NCBI GenBank assembly: GCA_002427105.1
Contig: DIPM01000010.1
Location: 28,195-92,194, forward strand
DNA from: Marinilabiliaceae bacterium UBA5488
Lineage (GTDB): Bacteria; Bacteroidota; Bacteroidia; Bacteroidales; Marinilabiliaceae
Direction of reading: 5' to 3'
DNA: 64,000 bases
Shown here piece by piece: positions 26,030 to 36,300 of the stretch. The notes beneath the pieces were generated by a model that saw only the letters and a list, made by a program, of their open reading frames with translations, was not told the origin of the DNA and searched no databases. How positions within the stretch are numbered: the first letter of the stretch is position 1; each line of letters begins with the position of its first letter. The translations under genes were made by a program, and so were the position numbers.

Positions 26030-26899
26030 ATGGAAAATGTAAAAAAGCGCGTTTCAAAGCCCGACTGGCTTAAGATTAAGCTACCCAATACAAGCGAATA
26101 CAGCTGGATGAACAAAACCATCCGCGATCATAAACTTCATACAATATGCACAAGTGGAAAGTGCCCGAATGCTGCCGAATGTTGGGGCGCAGGCACTGCT
26201 ACTTTTATGATTCTTGGTGATATCTGCACAAGAGCCTGTAAATTTTGTAACGTTAAGACGGGCAAACCTGAAGCTGTCGATTTTAAAGAACCGGTTCGTA
26301 TCGCTCGTTCCATAAAAATCATGAACTTACGTCATGCTGTTATCACTTCGGTTGACCGCGACGACTTGCCCGATGGCGGTGCCGGAATATGGGTTGAAAC
26401 CATCAGAAAGGTGAAAGAGTTGAATCCGGGCATCACTATGGAAGTTCTGATTCCGGATTTCCAGGGTATGACAAATCTGGTTCAGATGATAATAGATGCC
26501 AAGCCGGAAGTTATCAGCCATAATGTTGAGACTGTAAGCCGCCTTACGCCCAGGATACGCTCGCGGGCTAAATATAGCCTTAGTCTTGATGTACTCAAAT
26601 ATATAGCAGAGTCAGGTCTTGTCGCCAAGAGCGGTATAATGCTTGGCCTTGGCGAGCAGGAAGATGAGGTGCTCGAAACTATGAAGGATTTAGCGGCTGT
26701 CGGAGTTAGTGTATTGACCATAGGCCAGTATTTGCAGCCTTCGCCAAAGCACCTTGAAGTTCAGGAGTATGTAAAGCCTGCTCAGTTCAGATTCTATAAG
26801 GAGGAAGGCCTGAAAATGGGCTTTAAATATGTGGAGAGCGGACCGCTTGTACGATCCTCCTACCATGCCGAACGTCATATTAATGCCTTGAAAATATGA
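26030..26899 (+). CDS. lipA: Lipoyl synthase
   Basis: Radical-SAM enzyme inserting two sulfurs into octanoyl groups on E2 and GcvH proteins. The 289 residues carry both cluster motifs: the auxiliary cluster CTSGKCPNAAECWG (CX4CX5C) and the SAM cluster CTRACKFCNV (CX3CX2C), plus the C-terminal RSSYHAE serine ligand. It overlaps lipB by 4 nt (ATGA), so the pathway genes are translationally coupled. Confidence 0.97.
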   Translation: MENVKKRVSKPDWLKIKLPNTSEYSWMNKTIRDHKLHTICTSGKCPNAAECWGAGTATFMILGDICTRACKFCNVKTGKPEAVDFKEPVRIARSIKIMNLRHAVITSVDRDDLPDGGAGIWVETIRKVKELNPGITMEVLIPDFQGMTNLVQMIIDAKPEVISHNVETVSRLTPRIRSRAKYSLSLDVLKYIAESGLVAKSGIMLGLGEQEDEVLETMKDLAAVGVSVLTIGQYLQPSPKHLEVQEYVKPAQFRFYKEEGLKMGFKYVESGPLVRSSYHAERHINALKI

Positions 26900-27594
26900 T
26901 GGAAATATATTCTGATTTTCGTGACCTGGGAGTAATCGACTATAAAGAAGCCTGGGATTTGCAGGAGCAGCTCTTCGATGAAATTGTCAGTCTTAAGTTA
27001 CATAATCGTGAGAACCCGGATAATAAAGAAAAGATTGTTAATCATCTTTTGTTTTGCGAGCATCCGCATGTCTTTACCCTTGGCAGAAGCGGGCAAGAGT
27101 CCAACCTGCTTATCCCTGAGTCCTTGCTTAAGCAGATTGATGCTAAATTCTATAAGATTAATCGTGGCGGCGACATCACCTATCATGGTCCCGGACAAAT
27201 TGTGGGTTATCCCATCCTGGATCTTGAATCCTTAGGGCTGGGTATTAAGGATTATATCCACCTTCTGGAAGAGGCTATTATAACTACCCTGGCCGAATAT
27301 GGCGTAAGTGCTTCGCGTCTGGATGGAGCTACCGGCGTATGGCTCGACTCCGACAAAGCCGGTAAGGCCAGAAAGATATGTGCCATAGGTGTCAGGGCAA
27401 GTCGTTTTGTGTCTATGCACGGTTTTGCTCTTAATATAAATACCGACCTGAGCTATTTCCGTCATATCAATCCTTGTGGCTTTATCGACAAGGGCGTTAC
27501 CTCGCTGCAGCAAGAGCTTGGCGCTAAGCAAGACATGGAAGCAATAAAAATCTTGCTGCATCAAAAACTGGCAGAAGCCTTTAAGCTTACCTAG
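26896..27594 (+). CDS. lipB: Octanoyl-[ACP]:protein octanoyltransferase
   Basis: Transfers octanoyl from ACP to lipoyl-dependent proteins, the step before LipA. The 232 residues contain NRGGDITYHGPGQIVGYPIL, the catalytic lysine in KICAIGVRASRFVSMHGFAL and the catalytic cysteine in HINPCGFIDKGVTSL. It is coupled to lipA by a 4-nt overlap and ends the operon. Confidence 0.96.
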   Translation: MMEIYSDFRDLGVIDYKEAWDLQEQLFDEIVSLKLHNRENPDNKEKIVNHLLFCEHPHVFTLGRSGQESNLLIPESLLKQIDAKFYKINRGGDITYHGPGQIVGYPILDLESLGLGIKDYIHLLEEAIITTLAEYGVSASRLDGATGVWLDSDKAGKARKICAIGVRASRFVSMHGFALNINTDLSYFRHINPCGFIDKGVTSLQQELGAKQDMEAIKILLHQKLAEAFKLT

Positions 27595-27620
27595 CCTTCA
27601 GTCGTGCAGACCAGATTTTA

Positions 27621-27670
27621 CTCATAACTCATCAATCATAACTCTTAACCCATAACTTATAACTCATAGC
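27621..27670. repeat. Degenerate ATAACTCAT-type tandem repeat
   Basis: Five imperfect copies of CATAACTC/CTTATAACTCAT follow lipB in about 50 nt. They are AT-rich, non-coding, and of unknown role. Confidence 0.55.
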
Positions 27671-27754
27671 CCTTTTGCGCTTATCTTTTTGCCAAATAAG
27701 GGTTAAAGACTCTTTGCAAATCGTATCTTTGATAAAGTTTCACTGTTGTCCGAT

Positions 27755-27821
27755 AAAAGCGATTAGATTCCTCGCAAAGCTCGGAATGTCTGATTGTCAT
27801 TTCGAGCGAAGCGAGAAATCC
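27755..27821 (-). repeat. Intergenic repeat, copies 2 and 3, head to head
   Basis: 27755-27788 is the exact inverted match (34 nt) to the repeat at 15282-15315. It is followed at once by a diverged copy in the opposite direction (27798-27821, TCATTTCGAGCGAAGCGAG then AAATC), matching the first at 19 of 25 positions. The pair can form a hairpin in RNA. Confidence 0.7.
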
Positions 27822-27891
27822 ATAAGCTAAGTTGTATTGAAATGTTTACCGGACATCTTTGAATAAGTATCTGAAATTAAAGACTACTCTT

Positions 27892-28764
27892 ATGAATAAA
27901 AGAAAAGCAACTCAAATTATCAGGGGTCAGCATGCCATTGATGGTGCAGGTGTGCATTTGCGGCGGGTATTGGGAACAAACAATATTGCTGATTTTGATC
28001 CATTTTTAATGCTTGACGGTTTTGATTCATCGAATCCGAAAGACTACCTTAAAGGTTTCCCCTGGCATCCTCACAGAGGTATAGAAACTATAACCTATTT
28101 AGTAAAGGGCAAGATTGAACATGGCGATAGTCTCGGAAATTCAGGAGTTATTCGTGATTTGGAGTGTCAGTGGATGACAGCAGGTTCGGGCATTATACAT
28201 CAGGAAATGCCTAAAGAAGCTGATCTTATGCTTGGCTGTCAACTATGGGTAAATTTGCCTTCAAAGTATAAAATGACCATGCCGGCCTATGGTGATATTA
28301 CTCAGGACAAGGTTACCCTTGTTGAAGAAGAAAACGCTGTTGTGAGAATTATTGCCGACAACTATAAGGGCAGCAAGGGTGTTTTTGAAGGCAAATACGT
28401 TAAAGTCAAATATCTGGACGTGGATCTGGCAGCCGACAGTAGCTGGTCATATTCTGAAACGCCCAATGACGAAACTCTCTTTATTTATCTACTCGACGGA
28501 ACTTTGGCCGTTGATGAGGACTTTTCTCAGTTTGAAAATAAATCCTGTGCCGTTTTATTTACTTCATCAGATAAGAACAACAAAACAAACGATGTGCTTG
28601 AAGTTCGTTCAGGCGAGCGGGGCGCCAGATTTGTATTGCTTGCAGCCAAGCCCTTGCGGGAGCCGGTCGCATGGGGCGGCCCAATTGTTATGAATACCAG
28701 AGACGAGCTTGATGAAGCGTTTAGCGAATTAGAAAGTGGAACCTTTATTAAGCATAAAATATAA
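27892..28764 (+). CDS. Pirin family protein
   Basis: A 290-residue bicupin. The metal-binding histidines and glutamate are in FPWHPHRGIETITYLVKGKI and SGIIHQEMP, with LECQWMTAGSG between them, as in bacterial pirins with or without quercetinase activity. The start is placed at the ATG at 27892; a TTG 33 nt upstream adds only a basic stretch. The role (redox regulator or dioxygenase) is not decided by sequence. Confidence 0.88.
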   Translation: MNKRKATQIIRGQHAIDGAGVHLRRVLGTNNIADFDPFLMLDGFDSSNPKDYLKGFPWHPHRGIETITYLVKGKIEHGDSLGNSGVIRDLECQWMTAGSGIIHQEMPKEADLMLGCQLWVNLPSKYKMTMPAYGDITQDKVTLVEEENAVVRIIADNYKGSKGVFEGKYVKVKYLDVDLAADSSWSYSETPNDETLFIYLLDGTLAVDEDFSQFENKSCAVLFTSSDKNNKTNDVLEVRSGERGARFVLLAAKPLREPVAWGGPIVMNTRDELDEAFSELESGTFIKHKI

Positions 28765-28779
28765 GTCGTATTAGCCCGA

Positions 28780-28811
28780 TTGTTGTATCCGCTGCAATTT
28801 AGCTATCTTTG
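28780..28811 (+). promoter_or_regulatory. Promoter for recJ
   Basis: TTGTTG at 28780-28785 and TATCTTTG at 28804-28811, 18 nt apart, match the Bacteroidota -33/-7 pair. Transcription would begin near 28818, which supports translation from the ATG at 28843 rather than the upstream TTG. Confidence 0.6.
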
Positions 28812-28842
28812 GAGAACTAAAATCTGGAGGCTTTCGCTATTC

Positions 28843-30558
28843 ATGGAGAAACGTTGGACTATAAAAGCTTCTGCCGATAATGAGTTGATAGAAACCTTGG
28901 CAGAAGCTCTTAATTTAGATAAAAATCTCTGCAATCTTCTTGTCCAGAGAGGTATTGATGATTTCTCGTCGGCAAAACAATTTTTTCGCCCCTCGCTGGA
29001 TGAGCTTCACGATCCCTTCCTGATGAAGGATATGGATATTGCCGTGAACAGGCTGGCAGCGGCTATGCGTAACGGTGAAAAGATTATGATTTACGGCGAT
29101 TACGATGTTGACGGTACGACTTCGGTTGCCCTGGTTTACTCTTTTCTCAGGCGTTATTATCAGAATCTGGAGTTTTATATTCCTGACAGATATAAGGAGG
29201 GATATGGCGTGTCGGCTTTGGGCATTGAGACGGCTGCCGATTACGGTTGCCGTTTGATTATTTCGCTTGATTGCGGTATTAAGGCCGTTAACAAAGTGAA
29301 ATATGCCAAAAAGTTTGGCATTGATTTTATCGTTTGCGACCACCATACTCCCGGCGAAGAGCTTCCCGAAGCCTACGCCTGCCTCGATCCAAAGCGGGCT
29401 GATGATTTATATCCTTACAAGGACTTATCGGGCTGCGGCGTAGGGTTTAAGTTTATGCAGGCCTTTTGCCTGCATCATGGCTTTCCCTTAGAGCCATTAT
29501 ACAAATATCTTGACCTTGTTGCGGTTAGCATTGCTTCTGATATTGTTCCGGTCACGGGCGAGAACAGGATTATGGCCTCTTTTGGATTGCAGCAACTCAA
29601 CAAGGAGCCCCGAACCGGCCTGCAGAGCATTATCCGCATTGCCAATATGGAAGGCAAGGAGATGGTGATGAGCGATATTGTATTTAAGATAGGCCCTCGC
29701 ATCAACGCTGCCGGTCGCATTGAGTCGGGACGCGAAGCAGTAGAGCTGCTGATTAGCGGGGAGGAATCTCTTGCCAAAAGCATGAGTAATAATATTAATG
29801 ATCATAATGAAATCCGTAAGGATCTTGACAGGCAGACCACTCTTGAGGCTCTTGAGATATTAGACAAGGACCCCTCGCAGAAGGATAGAAAAAGCACTGT
29901 GCTGTTTAAACCCGACTGGCACAAAGGTGTAATTGGGATTGTAGCTTCGCGTCTTACAGACAGTTACTATCGCCCCACTGTGATTTTGACCGAGAGTCAG
30001 GGCCTGGCTACAGGCTCAGCACGCTCTGTTGATGGTTTCGATTTGTACAGTGCTGTAGAATCCTGCAGCGACCTGCTTTTAAGTTTTGGAGGACATATCT
30101 ATGCCGCCGGACTAACCCTGGAGGTGGATAAGGTGCCCTTGTTTGCCCGTCGCTTTGAAGAGTGGGTTAGCAATCATATACTTCCCGAACAACTTATCCC
30201 GCGAATAGAAATTGATGCCGAAATTAAGCTAAAGGATATTAATGCGAAGGTCTTGAGAATTTTGAAGCAGTTTGCCCCTTTTGGTCCGGGTAATCATAAA
30301 CCTCTCTTTGTAACACGCAGGGTCATGGATTACGGAACAAGCAAACTTGTGGGGCGCGATCAGGATCATCTTAAGGTGGAATTGATTGAAGAATGTTCAG
30401 GTTCGATAATCAGGGGCATAGGTTTCTCAATGAAAGAACATGCTGCCATGGTCAAGAGCGGCGAGCCCTTCGATATAGTGTATTCAATAGAAGAGAATGT
30501 TTTCAACGGCAAAAGCTCTATTCAGATACTTTTAAAGGACTTACGTTTTCCTTATTAG
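28843..30558 (+). CDS. recJ: Single-strand DNA-specific exonuclease RecJ
   Basis: 5'-3' exonuclease in recombination and mismatch repair. From MEKRWTIKASADNELIE it has 571 residues. DHH-family motifs: IMIYGDYDVDGTTSVALVYS (motif I), LIISLDCGIKAVNKVKYAKK, FIVCDHHTPGEELPEAYACL with DHH, and the DHHA1 domain with SFGGHIYAAGLTLE. The C-terminal OB fold reads FAPFGPGNHKPLF. Its last 41 nt overlap the 3' end of the EamA gene on the other strand. Confidence 0.95.
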   Translation: MEKRWTIKASADNELIETLAEALNLDKNLCNLLVQRGIDDFSSAKQFFRPSLDELHDPFLMKDMDIAVNRLAAAMRNGEKIMIYGDYDVDGTTSVALVYSFLRRYYQNLEFYIPDRYKEGYGVSALGIETAADYGCRLIISLDCGIKAVNKVKYAKKFGIDFIVCDHHTPGEELPEAYACLDPKRADDLYPYKDLSGCGVGFKFMQAFCLHHGFPLEPLYKYLDLVAVSIASDIVPVTGENRIMASFGLQQLNKEPRTGLQSIIRIANMEGKEMVMSDIVFKIGPRINAAGRIESGREAVELLISGEESLAKSMSNNINDHNEIRKDLDRQTTLEALEILDKDPSQKDRKSTVLFKPDWHKGVIGIVASRLTDSYYRPTVILTESQGLATGSARSVDGFDLYSAVESCSDLLLSFGGHIYAAGLTLEVDKVPLFARRFEEWVSNHILPEQLIPRIEIDAEIKLKDINAKVLRILKQFAPFGPGNHKPLFVTRRVMDYGTSKLVGRDQDHLKVELIEECSGSIIRGIGFSMKEHAAMVKSGEPFDIVYSIEENVFNGKSSIQILLKDLRFPY

Positions 30559-31459
30559 TTCGCTTCTTAACAGCTCCCACTGCCATTACAGCTCCTATCA
30601 AAACAATAGCTGCCCCGACGTAGGCCAAAGGCACCATCGGAGTTATCTCGAACCATTTTATATTAGTCCAAAGCATTAGCTCCAGGAGTATTACTGTTAT
30701 TATTGGGTTAAGGGTAATAATAATACTGATTTTATTGGCTTCTGCATACTTCAAGGCGAGCGACAGCGTGCCGTAAGCACTTAGAGTGTTGAAAGCGACA
30801 AATAGGAAAAGAAGCCATACAGCCACAGAGTGGGGCTGAAACAGGGCGCTAAAGTCGGCCAATGGCAAGTACATCAATGTGGGCACAGCATAGAGGATAA
30901 GATTGATTTGCATGGGCTCAAGCTTTTTTACAAAAATCTTATTTATTATAGCATATCCGGTCCATGTTAGCGCTCCTACAATCAGCCAAACAACCCCGGT
31001 CTGCATTTCTGTCTTAGAAGGCAAAGATTCCAACTGATTGTAGTAAAACACTATAAAACCTACAGCTGTAAGTAAAAAGCCTATGATACGCGTGGTATTT
31101 ACAGGTTCTTTGAAGAAAACAAAACCGGTGAATGCCAGCAACACAGGCCCAAGCTGTATTATGATTTGTGCCACAGTGGGACCGGCATAGTTAACCCCCT
31201 GTTGATAGCCGATGAAATTGATACCCAGCAGGAAGGCTGCCAGGAGCAGTAGCCACGGAGGACGCCGCAATATGGCAAGAGAGCGCCTCTTCTTTATCAT
31301 CATATAGACAGCCAGAACCAAAAATGACACCGTGAATCGCCACCATACTATTGTGTAGGAGTCAATGTGGTTAAGTGCTACCTTTAGCGCAATGGCCAGA
31401 AGAGCCCAGAGAATTGCAGTATTGAGTGCTAACAAAATCCCCTTTGTGGAGTTTCTCAT
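30518..31459 (-). CDS. EamA/DMT-family transporter
   Basis: A 313-residue inner-membrane protein with ten predicted helices in two EamA repeats: ILWALLAIALKVALNHIDSY in the first, GALTWTGYAIINKIFVKKLE in the second. Family members export metabolites, such as amino acids or nucleotide sugars; the substrate is unknown. It converges with recJ with a 41-nt coding overlap, so its C-terminal tail (KKRTNKENVSPLKVSE) shares sequence with the end of RecJ. Confidence 0.85.
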   Translation of the reverse strand: MRNSTKGILLALNTAILWALLAIALKVALNHIDSYTIVWWRFTVSFLVLAVYMMIKKRRSLAILRRPPWLLLLAAFLLGINFIGYQQGVNYAGPTVAQIIIQLGPVLLAFTGFVFFKEPVNTTRIIGFLLTAVGFIVFYYNQLESLPSKTEMQTGVVWLIVGALTWTGYAIINKIFVKKLEPMQINLILYAVPTLMYLPLADFSALFQPHSVAVWLLFLFVAFNTLSAYGTLSLALKYAEANKISIIITLNPIITVILLELMLWTNIKWFEITPMVPLAYVGAAIVLIGAVMAVGAVKKRTNKENVSPLKVSE

Positions 31460-31522
31460 TTCCTTAGAGATTAAGAAACTGCAAAATTAGCAATAGGCTG
31501 CACTTTTTGATGAATTATCCTT

Positions 31523-31530
31523 TATATTTG
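31523..31530 (+). promoter_or_regulatory. Promoter -7 box for the orphan lipoprotein
   Basis: TATATTTG, 23 nt before the ATG at 31554, matches TAnnTTTG. Confidence 0.5.
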
Positions 31531-31553
31531 TACAAACAAAAAACAATACTATT

Positions 31554-32384
31554 ATGAAACTACTCTTTAATCCCAAGATTGCTATTATACTAAGCGCGGT
31601 AGTCTTGCTTGTTTCAGCTTGTAATATGAACCGCAAACCCTCCGGTAATAATGAACAGAGCGGTGAAAAACTTGAGAAGGCAAACGTTGAAGAAAGCGTA
31701 CGCGAATTTGTGTATCCCTTGCCCACGGCTTTTGAAGCTACTGAGATGCTCAATCGTATCGGCGCTGCCTACATACTTACCCTCTCTAATCCCTTGTCGA
31801 ATGTGGAGCGTTACCTTACTGAGAAATCAAAGGCGATAAACCTCGGAATATATGGAGCCGATTTGAGTTATGCCAGTACCTATAATCAAAAACAGGCTAC
31901 AATTGATTATATGGATGTGTCCAAAAAGCTGGTTGATGCCTTGAATATATCCGGGGCCGTCGGTGAAGATATTATTGATCAGATCGAGGCAAACCAGGAT
32001 AATAAGGACTCTCTTGTATCAATCATTACTAACACTTTCTACGACACCTACGAGTTCCTCAATCAGGCCGATCGCGGCTCTGTATCAATGCTTGTCTTAG
32101 CAGGAAGCTGGGTTGAAGCCCTGTATATAGTTACTCACATCACTGAAGATACTTTTCAAAATAAGGAGATGGTCAAAATTGTTATGGACCAAAAAGCATC
32201 TCTTAATACTCTGGTAGAGTTGATGTCGGTGGTAAAGGACAATCCCGCCATTGCAGAAACATTAAGCGATCTGAGCCTATTGCATCAAACCTATAATTCT
32301 ATCGAGGAAGGAGCAATTACTCAAAGTCAAATGCAGATTATTACTGATGAGGTTTATAGAGTAAGAACTAAAATGGTTGAGTAA
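31554..32384 (+). CDS. Lipoprotein of unknown function
   Basis: A 276-residue protein with a signal sequence and lipobox (ILSAVVLLVSAC, cysteine 23). The mature part is helical and acidic, with no recognised domain. The segment LGIYGADLSYASTYNQKQAT and the C-terminus SQMQIITDEVYRVRTKMVE are distinctive. A decayed copy of this same C-terminus and terminator lies at 56902-57040, so at least one paralogue once existed. It has its own promoter box and a strong terminator. Confidence 0.8.
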   Translation: MKLLFNPKIAIILSAVVLLVSACNMNRKPSGNNEQSGEKLEKANVEESVREFVYPLPTAFEATEMLNRIGAAYILTLSNPLSNVERYLTEKSKAINLGIYGADLSYASTYNQKQATIDYMDVSKKLVDALNISGAVGEDIIDQIEANQDNKDSLVSIITNTFYDTYEFLNQADRGSVSMLVLAGSWVEALYIVTHITEDTFQNKEMVKIVMDQKASLNTLVELMSVVKDNPAIAETLSDLSLLHQTYNSIEEGAITQSQMQIITDEVYRVRTKMVE

Positions 32385-32404
32385 ATCTACTCCCGTTTAT
32401 ATTA

Positions 32405-32446
32405 GCAAAAGAGGTTGCCCCTGCGGGCAGCCTCTTTTGCTTTTTT
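32405..32446 (+). terminator. Terminator of the orphan lipoprotein gene
   Basis: GCAAAAGAGGTTGCCC and GGGCAGCCTCTTTTGC form a 16-position stem with one mismatch and a CTGC loop, followed by TTTTTT. Confidence 0.85.
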
Positions 32447-33142
32447 AGCAAGGAAGATCCACTCCCTAAGGTGATAATAGCTGAGACTTCCCTTTGGATT
32501 GTACGTTTTAGGCAGAAAGTGATAGGATTTTGTATTTTTGGTATGTTCTATTCTATATAGTCGAAATCGTGAGCCTATGAGGCTTCAAGGGCTTTGCTTG
32601 TGCTAGAGCACGCTTCATTACAGCTTTTTAGTAAACTTAGTGGGCAATTTGCAGTAATGTTAAAGATTTAATTAAAGAATTTATTCTTTATAGTGTTCTG
32701 TGCTGATTGAAATATTATTAACAGAATTGGAATTATAATCGCGAAGTCTTGAAATTAACAATATTTTACATATTGCGCTGAAGAATTTGTCTCAATATTC
32801 GTTTTGTATTAGCGAAGTTTTTTTGCATAAAAATGCTTTTTTGCGTAGGAAACAAAGTACTTAAGGGAATAGCAGTACTAAATAGCTTATTTTCTAACAA
32901 GAGATTTTTTTGTGTTGTGAAGCAAAAAATATTCAAATTTTTAGCGGATTCTCTGCTGTTTTGTTAATAAAGTATTTATGATTCTTTTGGTTTAAAGGAC
33001 CTGAGATAAATGCCCGATTGCCAAAACCTCTCGTAATTAACAGGAAATAAGGGCTTAATAATCTAATGCCCTTCGGCACAGGTAACAGAATATTAATCAA
33101 ATGTTAAAAAGAGTGTAAATATGTGGAAAATGTTGACAAAAA
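32447..33142. other. Long AT-rich region upstream of the first SusC gene
   Basis: About 700 nt without an open frame of note. It is AT-rich, with runs of T and A, but no repeat, RNA gene or operator could be recognised by eye. Long upstream regions are common before SusC genes and may hold regulatory sites. Confidence 0.5.
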
Positions 33143-33175
33143 TTTTGGATTCTACTTTAAAGTATTGTAGTTTTG
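33143..33175 (+). promoter_or_regulatory. Promoter for the first SusC/SusD pair
   Basis: TTTTG (33143-33147) and TAGTTTTG (33168-33175), 20 nt apart, match the Bacteroidota -33/-7 consensus well. The predicted leader before the SusC ATG is about 125 nt. Confidence 0.65.
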
Positions 33176-33305
33176 ACAACGCAAAGAATGGTTGAGGAGG
33201 TGGATATAATTGAAATTTTTTTGAATATTTTAGCAGAACAGAACATAATGGTCATAAATCAATCTCTAATTTTCACTATTAATTCACTTTTTTAACTTAA
33301 AAACT

Positions 33306-36300
33306 ATGAAAAGAAAAGAGCTAGTTTTGATTCTTTGTTTATTTCTAGGCTTTACCACATTTGCCCAAAAGCGGGTAAGTGGTTTGGTGCTGGAAGAACA
33401 AGGCTATCCGGTTCCCGGAGTCACCGTGCTCGAGAAGGGAACTACCAATGGAATAATAACCGACTTGGATGGTAAGTTCAGCCTTGAAGTAGCAGGGGAA
33501 TCATCGGTTTTGGTTTTCTCCTTTGTAGGGATGGAAACACAGGAACGGCCTGTAGGAGCTGAAACTTCCTTTAATGTAATAATGGTCTCTTCCTTTGCTG
33601 ATTTGGACGAGGTTGTTGTTATCGGTTACGGTGTACAAAAGAAGAAACTTGTGACCGGAGCCAATATCTCTATAGGAGCAGATGAACTACAACGCCAAAA
33701 TTCTACTAAGGCGCTTGAGGCCATCCAGTCTTTCTCGCCTGGTGTTAATATTGTACAAGCCTCAGGTATGCCCGGTGAAGATTTTAAGGTAAATATCCGT
33801 GGTCTTGGTACTGTAGGTCAATCAGCCCCGCTCTATGTTATTGATGGCGTTGCTGGAGGGGATATAAACTCCCTCAACCCTTCCGATATTGAGTCGATCG
33901 ATGTGTTGAAGGATGCTGCCTCTGCCGCCATTTACGGTTCACGTGCTGCCAACGGTGTTATCCTTGTTAAAACCAAGGGAGGACAAAAAGGCCGCATTAC
34001 CGTATCATACGATGCATTTTACGGGGTTCAGAATGTTGCAAAAATGGCAGAGCCCTTAAATGCCAAGCAGTTTATTGACATCTATACTGAAGAGTGGGAA
34101 GTATCCGGTAAGCCCATGGATGAGATTGCAGATTTTACTACCCTTAAGCACTGGGATCAGATTCAAAATGGTGAGTTCAAGGGTACAAACTGGCTAAAGG
34201 AAATTGAAAATAAAAATGCTCCTTATCAAAACCATGCAATTAATATTAGCGGTGGTTCTGATCAGTCAACATTTGCCTTAGGTTTTTCTTATACCTCTCA
34301 GGAAGGTGTTTTGGGAGCCCCTGTTGAGCCTCATAATGACCAATATACTTTCCGTATCAACAGCGACCATGTTATTTACAAAAAGAACGACATGGATGTT
34401 GTTAAAGTAGGTCAGACTTTAAACTACAGGTTCCGTGAGCGTTCCGGTGTTGCTATTGAAGGAATGTACTATAACGATGTTCGCAATATGCTTGCCGGTA
34501 ACCCATTGATTCCGGTGTATAACGATGAAGGAGAGCTTTTCATGTATGACGACTTGGTTGAATATGGGATAGCTAGTCTTTCACCCCGTTTATACAATCC
34601 TATTGCTCAGATGGTATTGGATCGCGGTAATAATGAAACCTTGAATTACAACCTCAACGGTACAGCCTACTTGCAAATCCAACCGGTTAAGAATCTTGTT
34701 TTCAGAAGCAGTTATGGATATCGCATGTTTGCAAATGCTTATCGCAACTATCAACCAAAATTTCATATCTCTAATGATGTACAGCTCAATCCGGGTCGTA
34801 TTAATCAAAACGGAGGAAGTGGTTACAGCTGGACTATGGAAAACACCCTTAATTATTCCTTCAAAACCGGCGGACATGGTTTGGATTTTCTTGTGGGTCA
34901 GTCTGTCGAAAAGTGGGGCTATGGTTCTCATCTAAGTGCAACTAATGCCAATCCTACTTTTGATGGATTCAAATATGCCTATCTTGATAATACAGATGGT
35001 ATAACTGCAGCTGTTACCAGGACCACCGGTGGTCCTCACGAACGGAGTGCTCTTGCATCGTACTTTGGACGTATAAACTACGACTTTAACGAAAAGTACC
35101 TCCTGACTCTTATTATGCGTGCCGATGGTTCTTCTAACTTTGCTCCTGGTAATCAGTGGGGATATTTCCCATCAGTTGCTGCAGGTTGGATTCTGACTGA
35201 AGAAGGGTTCCTGGCAAACAATGGAGTAGTAGATTTTATGAAAATAAGAGCCAGCTGGGGACAAAATGGTAACCAGGCTATTGAGCCGGGTCAATACCTG
35301 GACTTGATTGGTTTCGACGCTCAACAAAATTATCGTTTCGGATCTAACCGTTCGGAGATGCAATTGGGCGGATATCCGTACAAGTTGGCTAACCCTGATG
35401 TAGCTTGGGAAACTTCTGAGCAGCTGGACTTAGGTTTTGACGCCTATTTCCTAAGGTCTAGATTCCAACTTGTGTTTGACTATTATGTTAAAACAACTAG
35501 GGACTGGTTATTGAGGGCTCCTGTTGCCGATATTCAGGGAGCTGAAGCTCCGGATATCAATGCAGGTGACGTTGAAAACAAAGGTATTGAGCTTGCATTG
35601 CGTTGGAACGACAATTTGGGTGGCTTCAGATATGGTGCCTACTTCAATATAACCAAGAATACAAATGAAGTAACCAGGATGGGAGATGATTCAGGAATTA
35701 TTCAAAGTAATCCATCCGTTATTTCTCAAGGTACCGATCCGGTATGGCGCGTTGAAACAGGCTATCCTATTGGCTATTTCTATGGCTATAAGACAGCAGG
35801 TGTTTTCCAAAATGCTCAGCAAATTGCTAATTGGGAGCATGGTTTCTTGCAAAGCACGCCTCAACCCGGTGATTTGATTTTTGTTGATACCAATGGTGAC
35901 GGTCTTGTTACACCTGAGGATAAGACCATGATTGGTAATCCACGTCCCGACCTTAGGATAGGTTTTGGAATAAACTTGGAATACAAGGGATTCGACTTTG
36001 CTGTTAGCGGTAAAGGTGCTTTTGGACAACAAATCATGCAATCGTATCGCTCATTTGCGGATAATGAATTCCATAACTATACTACAGATATTCTTGGTCG
36101 TTGGACCGGAGAGGGCACATCCAACAGATTGCCTCGTATGTCTGCAGGAAACTCCATTAACAGACAAAGTGTTTCAGATATATATGTTGAGGACGGAGAT
36201 TATGTAAAAATTCAGGAAATAACCTTAGGTTATGATTTCAAAAAACTCTTCCCCGGTATGCCTTTGGGACAAGCCCGTTTATATGTAGCCGGACGCAACT

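Noticed and set aside
27601..27891. CRISPR-like array
   Set aside because: Units are very short, imperfect and have no spacers; no cas genes are present in the window.
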